A stretch of 64,000 bases of DNA, taken from NCBI GenBank assembly GCA_018268135.1, contig JAFDXD010000120.1, forward strand, positions 1-64,000, given 5' to 3'. A model generated the notes under the pieces. That model ran no database searches. It was not told the DNA's origin and was given only the letters and a program-made list of their open reading frames with translations. A program made the position numbers and the translations under genes. Shown here piece by piece: positions 43,270 to 51,565 of this stretch. Position 1 is the first letter of the stretch. Each line of letters begins with the position of its first letter. Source of the stretch: Bacteroidota bacterium (GTDB taxonomy: Bacteria > Bacteroidota > Bacteroidia > Chitinophagales > Chitinophagaceae).

Positions 43270-44517
43270 ATGAAGAAACTCTGCATAATACTATTGCTTA
43301 CATTTGTTTATACCGCGGCATACTGCCAGGTAAAGTTAGATACAATTCCTGTAGCTAAAGACACCGTTGCATTACGCATAAAAAACCTTAACCCATATTT
43401 TGCCATCCAGGTAGATTCTTTATTAAAATATCAGTTAGTAATTAATAAAGATGTTTCTAAATACTATTTCTTTTTAAAAAATGCACCTCTAGGCTTAAAA
43501 ATTAATAAAGACAATGGTTTGCTCAGCATCAAAGTAGATAAATCGTATTTTTTATCCGGCAGGTTAAAGTATGATTATGACTACAAAGTAGATTTGAGTG
43601 TACAAAATCTTGATAATCCTTTAGATAAAGTGGATACAACTTTCAACATATTATTTTATAATACAGAGATTATTCCGAGCAAGGTAAAACCAACCGTTAC
43701 CAATAGCCTGATTATTGATGAAGGAGATACGGTAAGTTTCAAAATACAATGTGATAATGGAAATTTCCCCATAGAAGACATTACTTACATAAGCAACTAT
43801 CCTATAAAATCGTTAACGCCGGTAGCCAGGTGTGGTGATGATTTTACCTGGTATGCCCCCTTTGATTTTGTAAAACCGGGCGATAAGGATAAGCAGAGAA
43901 AAATTAATTTATTTTTTATTGGCACCAATAAATTTCATACAACAGATACTGCCCGAATTGAAATTACCGTAAAAGAAAACATCAATTACCCACAGCAATT
44001 AATGGAATTTAGCAATTTACAAAATGAAACCCGCAGGTATATTGTACAGCTTAAAAGCAGTTTTAGGATAATGGACAGAAAAATTAAAAAGACAAAAGGT
44101 ACCCGTACCGGATTTGACCTTGCGGCCGCTTCTACTGCATTAGGTGGAACAATATTTTCATCCTTACCCAATACAAGCCAGCAGTCAACCGGAAAAATAC
44201 TGCCCAGTGTGGGCGTAGCGCTTGTACCAGTAAAAGAAGCTACCGCACCCAATAGCAGTTACGAGCAAAATACGGCTACGCTTATACGCAGTAGCATTAA
44301 GAGGCTTGAATATTTACTCACAGAAAATACCCTTGTAGGAGACCGTGACCCCGACATTATCAACAAAACAAATAAACTAAAAGACGAATTAAAACAAACT
44401 CAGGTACAATTAATAGATATTCCAATAGCGGAAGAAAAGCCTGACGAAAAAGAAGTAGATGATTACTTCAACAATCCAAAAGTGAATAAAAAATACAGGC
44501 TAAAGAAGAAACAATAA
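43270..44517 (+). CDS. Secreted protein of unknown function, Ig-like N-terminal half
   Basis: 415 residues with a signal peptide (1-19, ending AAYCQ). Residues about 35-230 look like two beta-sandwich (cadherin/Ig-like) domains: alternating hydrophobic strands, PLGLKINKDNGLLSIKV, IDEGDTVSFKIQC. The C-terminal half has a helical stretch (about 245-270, MEFSNLQNETRRYIVQLKSS), a short glycine-rich hydrophobic segment (FDLAAASTALGGTIFSS), and a lysine-rich tail (VNKKYRLKKKQ). I do not recognise a named family. It is probably monocistronic. Confidence 0.75.
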   Translation: MKKLCIILLLTFVYTAAYCQVKLDTIPVAKDTVALRIKNLNPYFAIQVDSLLKYQLVINKDVSKYYFFLKNAPLGLKINKDNGLLSIKVDKSYFLSGRLKYDYDYKVDLSVQNLDNPLDKVDTTFNILFYNTEIIPSKVKPTVTNSLIIDEGDTVSFKIQCDNGNFPIEDITYISNYPIKSLTPVARCGDDFTWYAPFDFVKPGDKDKQRKINLFFIGTNKFHTTDTARIEITVKENINYPQQLMEFSNLQNETRRYIVQLKSSFRIMDRKIKKTKGTRTGFDLAAASTALGGTIFSSLPNTSQQSTGKILPSVGVALVPVKEATAPNSSYEQNTATLIRSSIKRLEYLLTENTLVGDRDPDIINKTNKLKDELKQTQVQLIDIPIAEEKPDEKEVDDYFNNPKVNKKYRLKKKQ

Positions 44518-44875
44518 TTTCAAACATCACATAGTATTGAAAGCTAAGGCATAAATTGACTGTATTGTACTATCTTCATTAAGTTAGATTTTACTTACAA
44601 CATCAACTACCTATTTTTTTATAAAATATTTAAAGCCGCTATAAAATAGATAATTGTTTTTGCAAGGCAACAATCTCAATTGCTTTGCTGATATATTCAG
44701 GTGCTATGTCAATGTATATATAAGCCCTCTTAATACCTATGCAAAATGCAATAAAGGAAATAATTACATAATGTGTAACCTTTTGAGCCAATCCTTTCTG
44801 TGTTAAAAAAATTAAAAAGAAACTATATTCTTTTAATTTAAAATTGTTTGGTAAAATTATTGAACTACCGGGTCT
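44518..44875. other. 358-bp intergenic stretch without recognisable gene
   Basis: AT-rich DNA between two plus-strand genes. A minus-strand open frame (44639-44887) exists, but it overlaps the next gene's start and has no family signature. I see no RNA gene, repeat or clear terminator. It should hold the promoter of the small lipoprotein gene, but no convincing TAnnTTTG box stands out. Confidence 0.5.
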
Positions 44876-45190
44876 ATGAAAAATCAAAAACTTAGATTTC
44901 TATTACCGTTAATATGCATTGTATTTCTCTATAATTGTTCTAAAAAAACTAATCCTACAAAAAATAATACAGCCATAATAAATACCAAACCAATATCTAC
45001 AGATGATTACAAAAAAGAGCAGGCAAAAAAAGGAAGTACAAACCTGCCTAAAGTAATAGTGGTTAATGATAGCAATGCAAAAAAAACATCTACCGGAAAA
45101 TATTATTATGACTTAAATGGGTACAGGTATTGGAAAAACAACAAAGACGGAAAATATTACTTAAACGGGATTTTTCTAAAAAATAAATAA
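44876..45190 (+). CDS. Small lipoprotein of unknown function
   Basis: 104 residues. The signal peptide ends in the lipobox FLYNC, giving acylated Cys about residue 20 followed by SKK. The middle is Lys/Asn/Thr-rich and likely disordered. The C-terminus is a Tyr/Lys/Asn-rich motif (KYYYDLNGYRYWKNNKDGKYYLNG) that looks like a beta-hairpin repeat. No family is recognised. The intact lipobox and sensible start argue for a real gene. Confidence 0.7.
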   Translation: MKNQKLRFLLPLICIVFLYNCSKKTNPTKNNTAIINTKPISTDDYKKEQAKKGSTNLPKVIVVNDSNAKKTSTGKYYYDLNGYRYWKNNKDGKYYLNGIFLKNK

Positions 45191-45276
45191 AAAAAGCTTC
45201 TCATAAAGAAAAGCTTTGTTGTACGAAAAATATAGGTTTAGGTAGAATGAGCACAAAAAAAGATTTACAAGGCCTG

Positions 45277-45511
45277 GGGCTTTGGCCTCATAAAAAAAGC
45301 GTTAAGAAAATTTGAATGGCAGCCGTTTAGAAATAAAATTAATGCTGAAAAAGCTGAATGTTGCAGGTAGTTGGTAAGTCGCACTTTTGCTTGGGTACGG
45401 TTTATCGCCCGAACTAATTTTATTTTAGGCAGACATTCAAATTTTTAGCTTTTTTTATGCAGCCTTGATTTTTTTGTTACTTTTTGTACCAAGACAAAAA
45501 GTAAATAAAGA
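45277..45511. repeat. Copy B of a long-hairpin intergenic element
   Basis: Homologous to 28981-29184 and more complete. The core 45289-45459 begins CATAAAAAAAGC and ends GCTTTTTTTATG. The arms continue inward as AAATTTGAATG against CATTCAAATTT, then TTAGAAATAAAATTAAT against ACTAATTTTATTTTAG, so the element can fold as one long imperfect hairpin. A tail hairpin TTACTTTTTGT...ACAAAAAGTAA follows. It occupies the gap between the small lipoprotein gene and the convergent decarboxylase gene, and I see no coding sequence in 45191-45591. Confidence 0.82.
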
Positions 45512-45591
45512 AAAACCTAATAGGAATAAAGGTTTGATATCAAAAACCTAATCCTATAAAAATATTTAGCAAAATAAAGCCGGCGAAAGTA

Positions 45592-47013
45592 TTATTTATA
45601 GCCGAGTATTTTTAGCATGCTTTGTGCAGTTTGCTCCTTGGCATACACCCAATCTACCAACTTACCATTTTTATCGTGGCCAATAATTATATGCTTTGGA
45701 GAAGGTATCATACAATGTTTTATACCTCCATACCCGCTTATCTGATCCTGATAAGCGCCTGTATGAAAAAAACCAACATACAAAGGCTCGCCATCATCCA
45801 GCTTTGGCAAAAACACTTCATTGATATGCTCTTCCGAATCATAGTAATCGTGACTATCGCAAGTAATGCCGCCCAATACTACCCGCTGGTATTCATTATC
45901 CCATTTATTGATGGGCAGCATTAAAAATTTTTCGCCAATACCCCATGTATCGGGCAGTGTGGTAATAAATGAAGAGTCAATCATATACCAGGTTTCTTTA
46001 TCGTTCTGCCTTTTTTCGCCAATTACGCTATAGATATGTGCCATGCTTTCGCCAACGGTATAGCTTCCAAATTCGGTAAAGATATTTGGCATGGGTACTT
46101 TATTTCGGCTACAGGCTACTTTAATATTGCGTACAATTTCGTTTATCATAAACTGATAATCGTACTCAAAGCCTAACGAATGTTTTATTGGAAAACCTCC
46201 GCCAATATTGATAGAATCGAGTTCGGGGCATATTTTTTTAAGCTGACAATAAAGGTTGATTACTTTATTAAGTTCGCTCCAATAGTATATATCATCCTTT
46301 ATCCCTTTGTTCAAAAAGATGTGCAACATTTTTAATTGAAACCTGTGCTCGTTTCCTTCTATTTTATCTACATAAAACTCCAGGATATCTTTTGCACGTA
46401 TGCCTAACCGTGAGGTATAAAATGGAAAGTTTGGTTCTTCATCTGCAGCAACCCTTATGCCCAGGTTAAATGGCACTTTCACTGATTTTACATACGCCCT
46501 TAATTCTTCTACATTATCTAATACGGGTATTACATTTTTAAAACCGCTATTAAGCAAACCTGCTATGCGGTGTGTGTAAGGCTTTTGTTTATACCCATTG
46601 CAAATAATAAAAATCTCTTTAGTAATCTTCTTTTTGGCATACAATTTTTTGATGATATCAATATCATAAGCATAAGAAGTTTCCAAATGTATTTCATTTT
46701 TCAAAGCCTCCTCTACTACAAAAGAAAAATGAGAACTTTTAGTACAATAGCAATAATTATACTTGCCGGTGTATTTATATTTTTTAAAAGCCGAGGCAAA
46801 CATGGCTTTTGCTTTATTAATCTGCTTTCCAATTTTTGGCAGGTACGATAGCTTGAGTGGCGTACCATACTTATCTATCAATGCTTTTACATCAAGTCCG
46901 TTATATTGCAGGTATTGTCCACCTAATTTATAATCTTCCTGCGGAAAGTTAAAGGTTTGATCTACCAGGTCTTTGTAAGTATTGTTCATACCAATATCTG
47001 CAATATTGCGCAT
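45592..47013 (-). CDS. Arginine decarboxylase-like type III PLP enzyme
   Basis: 473 residues of the alanine-racemase-fold (type III) decarboxylase family. The PLP Lys is likely K92 in YNYCYCTKSSHF. Other marks are SINIGGGFPIKHS (PLP phosphate loop), GITCDSHDYYD with the catalytic Cys C385, and FFHTGAYQDQISG. Bacteroidota carry this short form as arginine decarboxylase, making agmatine for polyamine synthesis; diaminopimelate or carboxynorspermidine decarboxylase are related alternatives. An ATG at codon 9 is another possible start. It is a single gene on the minus strand, upstream of the 3-prime end that faces repeat copy B. Confidence 0.82.
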   Translation of the reverse strand: MRNIADIGMNNTYKDLVDQTFNFPQEDYKLGGQYLQYNGLDVKALIDKYGTPLKLSYLPKIGKQINKAKAMFASAFKKYKYTGKYNYCYCTKSSHFSFVVEEALKNEIHLETSYAYDIDIIKKLYAKKKITKEIFIICNGYKQKPYTHRIAGLLNSGFKNVIPVLDNVEELRAYVKSVKVPFNLGIRVAADEEPNFPFYTSRLGIRAKDILEFYVDKIEGNEHRFQLKMLHIFLNKGIKDDIYYWSELNKVINLYCQLKKICPELDSINIGGGFPIKHSLGFEYDYQFMINEIVRNIKVACSRNKVPMPNIFTEFGSYTVGESMAHIYSVIGEKRQNDKETWYMIDSSFITTLPDTWGIGEKFLMLPINKWDNEYQRVVLGGITCDSHDYYDSEEHINEVFLPKLDDGEPLYVGFFHTGAYQDQISGYGGIKHCMIPSPKHIIIGHDKNGKLVDWVYAKEQTAQSMLKILGYK

Positions 47014-47079
47014 GCTAATAAAAATTAATGGTTATAAAATAGTAAAGTAAACAAAGATATTATTAAACAATAAAACTAA

Positions 47080-47115
47080 AATAAAAATCCGCCCGGTAAT
47101 GATACGGGGCGGACA
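47080..47115 (-). terminator. Terminator after rplT
   Basis: TCCGCCC (47088-47094) pairs with GGGCGGA (47107-47113). The minus-strand side ends in ATTTTTATTTTAG. It lies 23 bp after the rplT stop and ends the rpmI-rplT unit. Confidence 0.9.
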
Positions 47116-47137
47116 AATATTTAAAGTAAAATACAAC

Positions 47138-47482
47138 TTACTTAACTGATTCAATTAATTTCTTAAAAGTTTCAGGCTCATTCATAGCGAGGTCTGCAAG
47201 TACTTTACGATTAAGGTCAATTTTTTTCTCACTTAATTTGTGAATGAATTCGCTATAAGTAATACCCTCAGCTCTTACGGCTGCATTAATACGTGCAATC
47301 CATAAAGTGCGGTATTCTCTTTTCTTTAATTTGCGGCCAACATAGCTGTATGTTAACCCTTTTTCCATTACGTTTTTAGCAATGGTATATACATTTTTGC
47401 GCTTGCCATAATATCCTTTGGCTGCTTTTAAAATTCTTTTTCTGCGAGCCCTGCTGGCTACTGCATTTACTGAACGTGGCAT
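47138..47482 (-). CDS. rplT: 50S ribosomal protein L20
   Basis: 114 residues matching L20 throughout: [37 protein letters not shown] at the start and the conserved [20 protein letters not shown]. It is an assembly-initiating protein of the large subunit, and in other bacteria it represses its own operon. It follows rpmI by 52 bp. Confidence 0.98.
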   Translation of the reverse strand: MPRSVNAVASRARRKRILKAAKGYYGKRKNVYTIAKNVMEKGLTYSYVGRKLKKREYRTLWIARINAAVRAEGITYSEFIHKLSEKKIDLNRKVLADLAMNEPETFKKLIESVK

Positions 47483-47534
47483 ATCTTAATTTTTTAAAGT
47501 AATAGTTAAATAAAATTGATTCTTTGGCTTTAGA

Positions 47535-47732
47535 TTATTTTAATCCTAATAAACGCCTTACAAAATGCATATTGCTATCTGCAACCACACCGTCTTTACG
47601 CATAGCACGCTTGCGTTTGGTAGATTTTTTTGTAAGAATGTGACGTTTGAAAGCTTTTTGAAAAGTAATTTTACCTGTACCGGTAACTTTAAAGCGCTTT
47701 TTTGCGCTACTGTTGGTTTTAACCTTTGGCAT
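47535..47732 (-). CDS. rpmI: 50S ribosomal protein L35
   Basis: 65 residues of basic L35: [22 protein letters not shown] and [20 protein letters not shown]. First gene of the rpmI-rplT pair. The palindrome ATAATAACTTATTAT (47734-47748) ends 1 nt before its start codon and could mask the ribosome site. Confidence 0.97.
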   Translation of the reverse strand: MPKVKTNSSAKKRFKVTGTGKITFQKAFKRHILTKKSTKRKRAMRKDGVVADSNMHFVRRLLGLK

Positions 47733-47844
47733 TATAATAACTTATTATGGTTACTCCCTGCTGGCGCTTCCGCTCCGGCGGAAAACTTATGGAGCCTTGT
47801 GGGAAATGTTCCGAGACAAATTAATATTTCGGGCTGCAAAGGTA
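47733..47844 (-). promoter_or_regulatory. rpmI-rplT promoter and structured leader
   Basis: On the minus strand TACCTTTG (47844-47837) is an exact TAnnTTTG box; the -33 element is weak. The predicted leader (about 47733-47830) is unusually GC-rich for this genome in its middle. It contains the hairpin TTCCGC-CGGA-GCGGAA (47783-47768), a possible longer CTCC/GGAG pairing, and the palindrome next to the ATG. An L20 or L35 autoregulatory leader is possible; no known leader motif is recognised by eye. Confidence 0.55.
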
Positions 47845-47969
47845 TATCAATTATTGGACAATTAAGCCTAAATTATCTGATTTTTTATGATTTCAGGCAG
47901 ATTTCTGCATATTTTCCCTTGTGGACACACAATTTTTTATCAAATTTTCCACAGTAGTACAGCTTTTAC

Positions 47970-48704
47970 TCACTCTCCCATTCCATCTGCATCTGCCGTT
48001 TTACTGCTGTTTTGCAGCATTTTATTAATGCCTTCTATTTCTATTTCAGTAAAATACCGCCATTTGCCCGGCGCTAATCCACCCAGGGTAATATTCATAA
48101 TTCTTACTCTTTTTAGTGAGGTTACTTTATAACCCAATGTTTCACACATCCTGCGTATTTGGCGATTAAGCCCCTGCGTTAGTATGATGCGAAAACGGTT
48201 ATCTCCTTCCTGCTTCACAAAACATTTGTTGGTAATGGTTCCTAAAATTTTTACACCATTCCTCATATTATTTACAAAAGCAGGAGCAATAGGTTTATCT
48301 ACTGTTACAACATATTCTTTTTCGTGGCCATTGCCTGCCCGCAAAATTTTATTGACAATATCACCATCATTGGTGAGAAAAATTAATCCCTCAGAAAGCT
48401 TATCCAGCCTGCCTATCGGAAATATCCGGCTTTTATAATTTACAAAATCAATGATATTGTTTTTATCTTTTAAATCGGTAGTACATGTAATGCCTTTGGG
48501 CTTATTAAGCATGATATATACCGGGACTGTTTTCTTTTTTACAGGCTCTCCATCTACCTTTACTACATCTCCCGGCTTTACCCTATTGCCTTTGTCAGCA
48601 TCTTTATCATTAATGGTTACCCGGCATTGTTCTATATATTTATCTGCTTCTCTCCGGCTGCAAAATCCGGTGCTACTTATATATTTATTAAGGCTTATAT
48701 CCAT
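47970..48704 (-). CDS. rluF: 23S rRNA pseudouridine synthase, RluF/RsuA type
   Basis: 244 residues. An S4 RNA-binding domain (about 3-50, LNKYISSTGFCSRREADKYIEQ) precedes the catalytic domain with IFPIGRLDKLSEGLIFLTNDGD, catalytic D101, and LRAGNGHEKEYVVTV. RLNRQIRRMCE-like QGLNRQIRRMCETLGYKV is the usual end motif. It most closely matches RluF, which modifies U2604 of 23S rRNA, but the exact target is not certain. It lies between infC and rpmI, an unusual position, after the infC terminator. Confidence 0.88.
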   Translation of the reverse strand: MDISLNKYISSTGFCSRREADKYIEQCRVTINDKDADKGNRVKPGDVVKVDGEPVKKKTVPVYIMLNKPKGITCTTDLKDKNNIIDFVNYKSRIFPIGRLDKLSEGLIFLTNDGDIVNKILRAGNGHEKEYVVTVDKPIAPAFVNNMRNGVKILGTITNKCFVKQEGDNRFRIILTQGLNRQIRRMCETLGYKVTSLKRVRIMNITLGGLAPGKWRYFTEIEIEGINKMLQNSSKTADADGMGE

Positions 48705-48731
48705 CAGATAAAATAATAAATGCTTACTATA

Positions 48732-48760
48732 AAAAAGGGAAACCTGAGTTTCCCTTTCAT
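48732..48760 (-). terminator. Terminator of infC
   Basis: AAAGGGAAAC and GTTTCCCTTT (48734-48757) form a 10-bp stem with a 4-nt loop. The minus-strand T-run is TTTTTTAT. Located 10 bp after the infC stop, it splits infC from rluF and rpmI. Confidence 0.9.
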
Positions 48761-48769
48761 TTTATTGTA

Positions 48770-49423
48770 CTAATTTGTTTCTGTCTCACTCTCCTTTGGG
48801 GTTTCTTTTACCACCGGGTTTTCTTTAATTGCTTTTCCCAGCTCATTTACTTTTTTCTTTTGAGCCTTGGGGGCAAACATAACCAACATCCGCTTACCTT
48901 CCATTTTTGGGAGGCCTTCTAATGCTCCCGAATCTTTAAGCCTGTCGGCAAATTTTAAAAGCAGGAGCTCACCCCTTTCTTTAAACATAATTGCCCTTCC
49001 TTTAAATTGTACATGGGCTTTTACTTTATCACCATCTTTTAAAAATTTTTCAGCATGTTTTACCTTAAACTCAAAATCGTGGTCATCTGTATTGGGTGTA
49101 AAACGAATTTCCTTAACCTCACTGGTTTTGGATTTCGCTTTCATTTCTTTCTTTTTCTTTTTTTCGTCGTACAAAAATTTATTGTAGTCAATAATTCTGC
49201 ACACAGGTGGGTTGGCTCCCGGAGAAATTTCTACGATATCTAAATGTTGCTCTTTGGCAATAGCATTGGCATCGGCAATAGAATATACGCCGGGTACTAC
49301 ATTCTCACCAACCAGCCTCACTTCAGGGGCTTTAATCATGTGGTTGGTACGGTGTTCTTGTTGTTGCTCTTTTTTAAAACGAGGATTAAACGCTCCACGG
49401 GGCGGTCTGGGTGGAAATGCCAT
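48770..49423 (-). CDS. infC: Translation initiation factor IF-3
   Basis: 217 residues. The N-domain begins MIKAPEVRLVGENVVPGVYSIADANAIAKEQHLDIVEISPGANPPVCRIIDYNKFLY, and the C-domain includes IRFTPNTDDHDFEFKVKHAEKFLKDGDKVKAHVQFKGR. About 28 extra residues precede the conserved part, and a charged tail (PKESETETN) follows. The start codon is ATG, not the rare AUU used by E. coli infC. It follows thrS by 86 bp on the same strand. Confidence 0.97.
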   Translation of the reverse strand: MAFPPRPPRGAFNPRFKKEQQQEHRTNHMIKAPEVRLVGENVVPGVYSIADANAIAKEQHLDIVEISPGANPPVCRIIDYNKFLYDEKKKKKEMKAKSKTSEVKEIRFTPNTDDHDFEFKVKHAEKFLKDGDKVKAHVQFKGRAIMFKERGELLLLKFADRLKDSGALEGLPKMEGKRMLVMFAPKAQKKKVNELGKAIKENPVVKETPKESETETN

Positions 49424-49509
49424 TTAGTTTTTTTAATTTACAATATTGTTTTTTGTTTGCATCAGGCAGATTAAAAATATTATTTTTCAACCTAATTTCT
49501 TTATTTTTT

Positions 49510-51444
49510 TTAAGCTTCTCTTCTTTCTTTTATTTCTGAAGATATTTCACTGATAAAATCTTCTATGTTTTTTGCTCCCACATCTCCTTTGCCCTGGCGC
49601 CTTACAGATACTAAATTTTCATTCATTTCTTTTTCGCCAACTACCAACATATAAGGCACTTTCATTACCTCGGTATCTCTTATTTTTTTACCAATTTTTT
49701 CGTTACGCTCGTCTATTTCCACACGAATATCAGCATTTTTCAGCTTTTGCAAAATAGAATTTGCATAATCCATAAATTTATCGCTAATGGGCAATATTTT
49801 TACTTGCAATGGAGCCAGCCATGCTGGAAATTTTCCGGCATAATGCTCTAGTAAAAAACCTATAAAGCGCTCGTGGGTACCCAATGGCGCCCTATGAATT
49901 ATTAAGGGTATTTCGGGCTCATTATCTTTATTGGTAAAAGTTAAATTAAAGCTTCGGGGCTGGGCAAAGTCTACCTGATTGGTAGCCAATGTAAATTCCC
50001 TACCAATGGCACTCCATATCTGCACGTCAATTTTTGGGCCATAAAAAGCTCCTTCGCCCTTTACTTCTATAAAAGGAATACCTGATTCTATCAATACATT
50101 TCTTACCAGGGTTTCGGTTTCTAACCAAAGCTCAGGCTCGTTTACATATTTTTGGCCAAGCTTTTCGGGGTCGTGCAAGCTTAGGCGCATTACATATTTT
50201 TCAATACCAAATATTTTAAAATATTTTAAATACATATCGTTTACTGCTCTAAACTCCTGTGCAAACTGTTCTTTACTGCAATAGATATGTGCATCATTCA
50301 TGTGCAGGCAGCGAACCCTCATCAGGCCAAATAATTCACCACTTTGCTCATATCGGTAGCAGGTGCCATACTCAGCTATTCGATAAGGCATGTCTTTATA
50401 ACTTTTTTGCTCTGCATCAAATACTTTGTGATGATGCGGACAGTTCATTGCTCTTAAATAATATTTGGTACCATCCATCTCCATGGGCGGATACATACTA
50501 TCAGCATAGTAAGGCAAATGGCCGCTGGTTAAGTATAAATTTTCTTTGGCAATATGAGGTGTTACTACCCTTTTATACCCTGCCTGATATTCTGTTTCCT
50601 TAGCAAGTTTTTCTAATTCTTCTATAATGACAGTGCCATTGGGCATCCATAAAATTAATCCCTGGCCTACATCATCATTCATAGTATAAATTCCAAGCTC
50701 TTTCCCAAGCTTACGATGATCTCTTTTTTTGGCTTCTTCCAGCATTAATAAATACTCATCAAGCTCTTTTTGTGCCGGAAAAGACACGCCATATACCCTG
50801 GTTAATTGTTTGTTTTTTTCATCGCCCTTCCAGTAAGCCCCTGCTACGCTGGTAAGCTTAAATGCTTTGATAGCCCCGGTAGATGGGATATGTGGCCCAC
50901 GGCATAAGTCGGTAAATTCTCCCTGGGTATAAAAAGTTATTTCACCATCATTTAAGTTGCCAAGCAAATCGAGTTTGTATTCATCTCCTTTGTCTGTAAA
51001 ATATTTTACAGCATCTGCCTTGCTAATTTCTTTGCGTATGTAAGCATTATTTTGTTTGGAAAGCTCACTCATTTTCTTTTCCAGCTTTTCCAAATCGTCT
51101 TCTGTCATTTTTCTATCTCCCAAATCCATATCATAGTAAAATCCTTTTTCAATTGGCGGGCCTACCCAAAATTTTACTCCCGGAAACAATGACTCTACCG
51201 CTTCTGCCATAAGGTGGGCAGTAGAATGCCAAAAAGTAGATTTTGCCTGGGCATCATCCCAGGTTAATAATTTTAAATGTGCATCTTCATTAATAGAACG
51301 GGTGGCATCCCATACCTGGCCATTTATTTCGGCAGCAAGTACCTTTTTAGCAAGCCCTTCGCTAATGGATTTTGCCACCTGCAAAGAGGTAGTGCCCTTT
51401 TCAAATTCTTTAACCGAGCCATCGGGCAATGTAATTTTTATCAT
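49510..51444 (-). CDS. thrS: Threonyl-tRNA synthetase
   Basis: 644 residues from the ATG at 51444, which begins the TGS domain (MIKITLPDGSVKEFEKG); the upstream in-frame ATG at 51480 adds a non-family extension. After TGS come the editing domain (HSTAHLMAEAVESLFPG) and the class II core. The core zinc ligands are Cys in MNCPHH, His in CLHMNDAHIYC and His in IIHRAPLGTHERFIG. The C-terminal anticodon-binding domain begins PAWLAPLQVKILPI. Full family length. Confidence 0.97.
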   Translation of the reverse strand: MIKITLPDGSVKEFEKGTTSLQVAKSISEGLAKKVLAAEINGQVWDATRSINEDAHLKLLTWDDAQAKSTFWHSTAHLMAEAVESLFPGVKFWVGPPIEKGFYYDMDLGDRKMTEDDLEKLEKKMSELSKQNNAYIRKEISKADAVKYFTDKGDEYKLDLLGNLNDGEITFYTQGEFTDLCRGPHIPSTGAIKAFKLTSVAGAYWKGDEKNKQLTRVYGVSFPAQKELDEYLLMLEEAKKRDHRKLGKELGIYTMNDDVGQGLILWMPNGTVIIEELEKLAKETEYQAGYKRVVTPHIAKENLYLTSGHLPYYADSMYPPMEMDGTKYYLRAMNCPHHHKVFDAEQKSYKDMPYRIAEYGTCYRYEQSGELFGLMRVRCLHMNDAHIYCSKEQFAQEFRAVNDMYLKYFKIFGIEKYVMRLSLHDPEKLGQKYVNEPELWLETETLVRNVLIESGIPFIEVKGEGAFYGPKIDVQIWSAIGREFTLATNQVDFAQPRSFNLTFTNKDNEPEIPLIIHRAPLGTHERFIGFLLEHYAGKFPAWLAPLQVKILPISDKFMDYANSILQKLKNADIRVEIDERNEKIGKKIRDTEVMKVPYMLVVGEKEMNENLVSVRRQGKGDVGAKNIEDFISEISSEIKERREA

Positions 51445-51565
51445 CTTACTATTGATTCTGATTTTTTTATTGAAATGCAAATTTAACGAACTCTTAGCTA
51501 TGGGAAAATAAATCTAAAATATCTTTGATGAATTAAACAGCAAATCTAAATTTTCTCTCCGCCGC

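Noticed and set aside
44639..44887. 82-residue minus-strand open frame
   Set aside because: It overlaps the start of a better lipoprotein gene, has no family signature and its composition is that of translated AT-rich DNA.
45189..45217. AAAGCTT/AAGCTTT hairpin after the small lipoprotein gene
   Set aside because: Weak AT-rich stem and no real T-tract on the plus strand, so I did not call a terminator.
49510..51480. Longer form of thrS starting at 51480
   Set aside because: The first 12 residues do not belong to the TGS domain, which starts at MIKITLPDG (51444).
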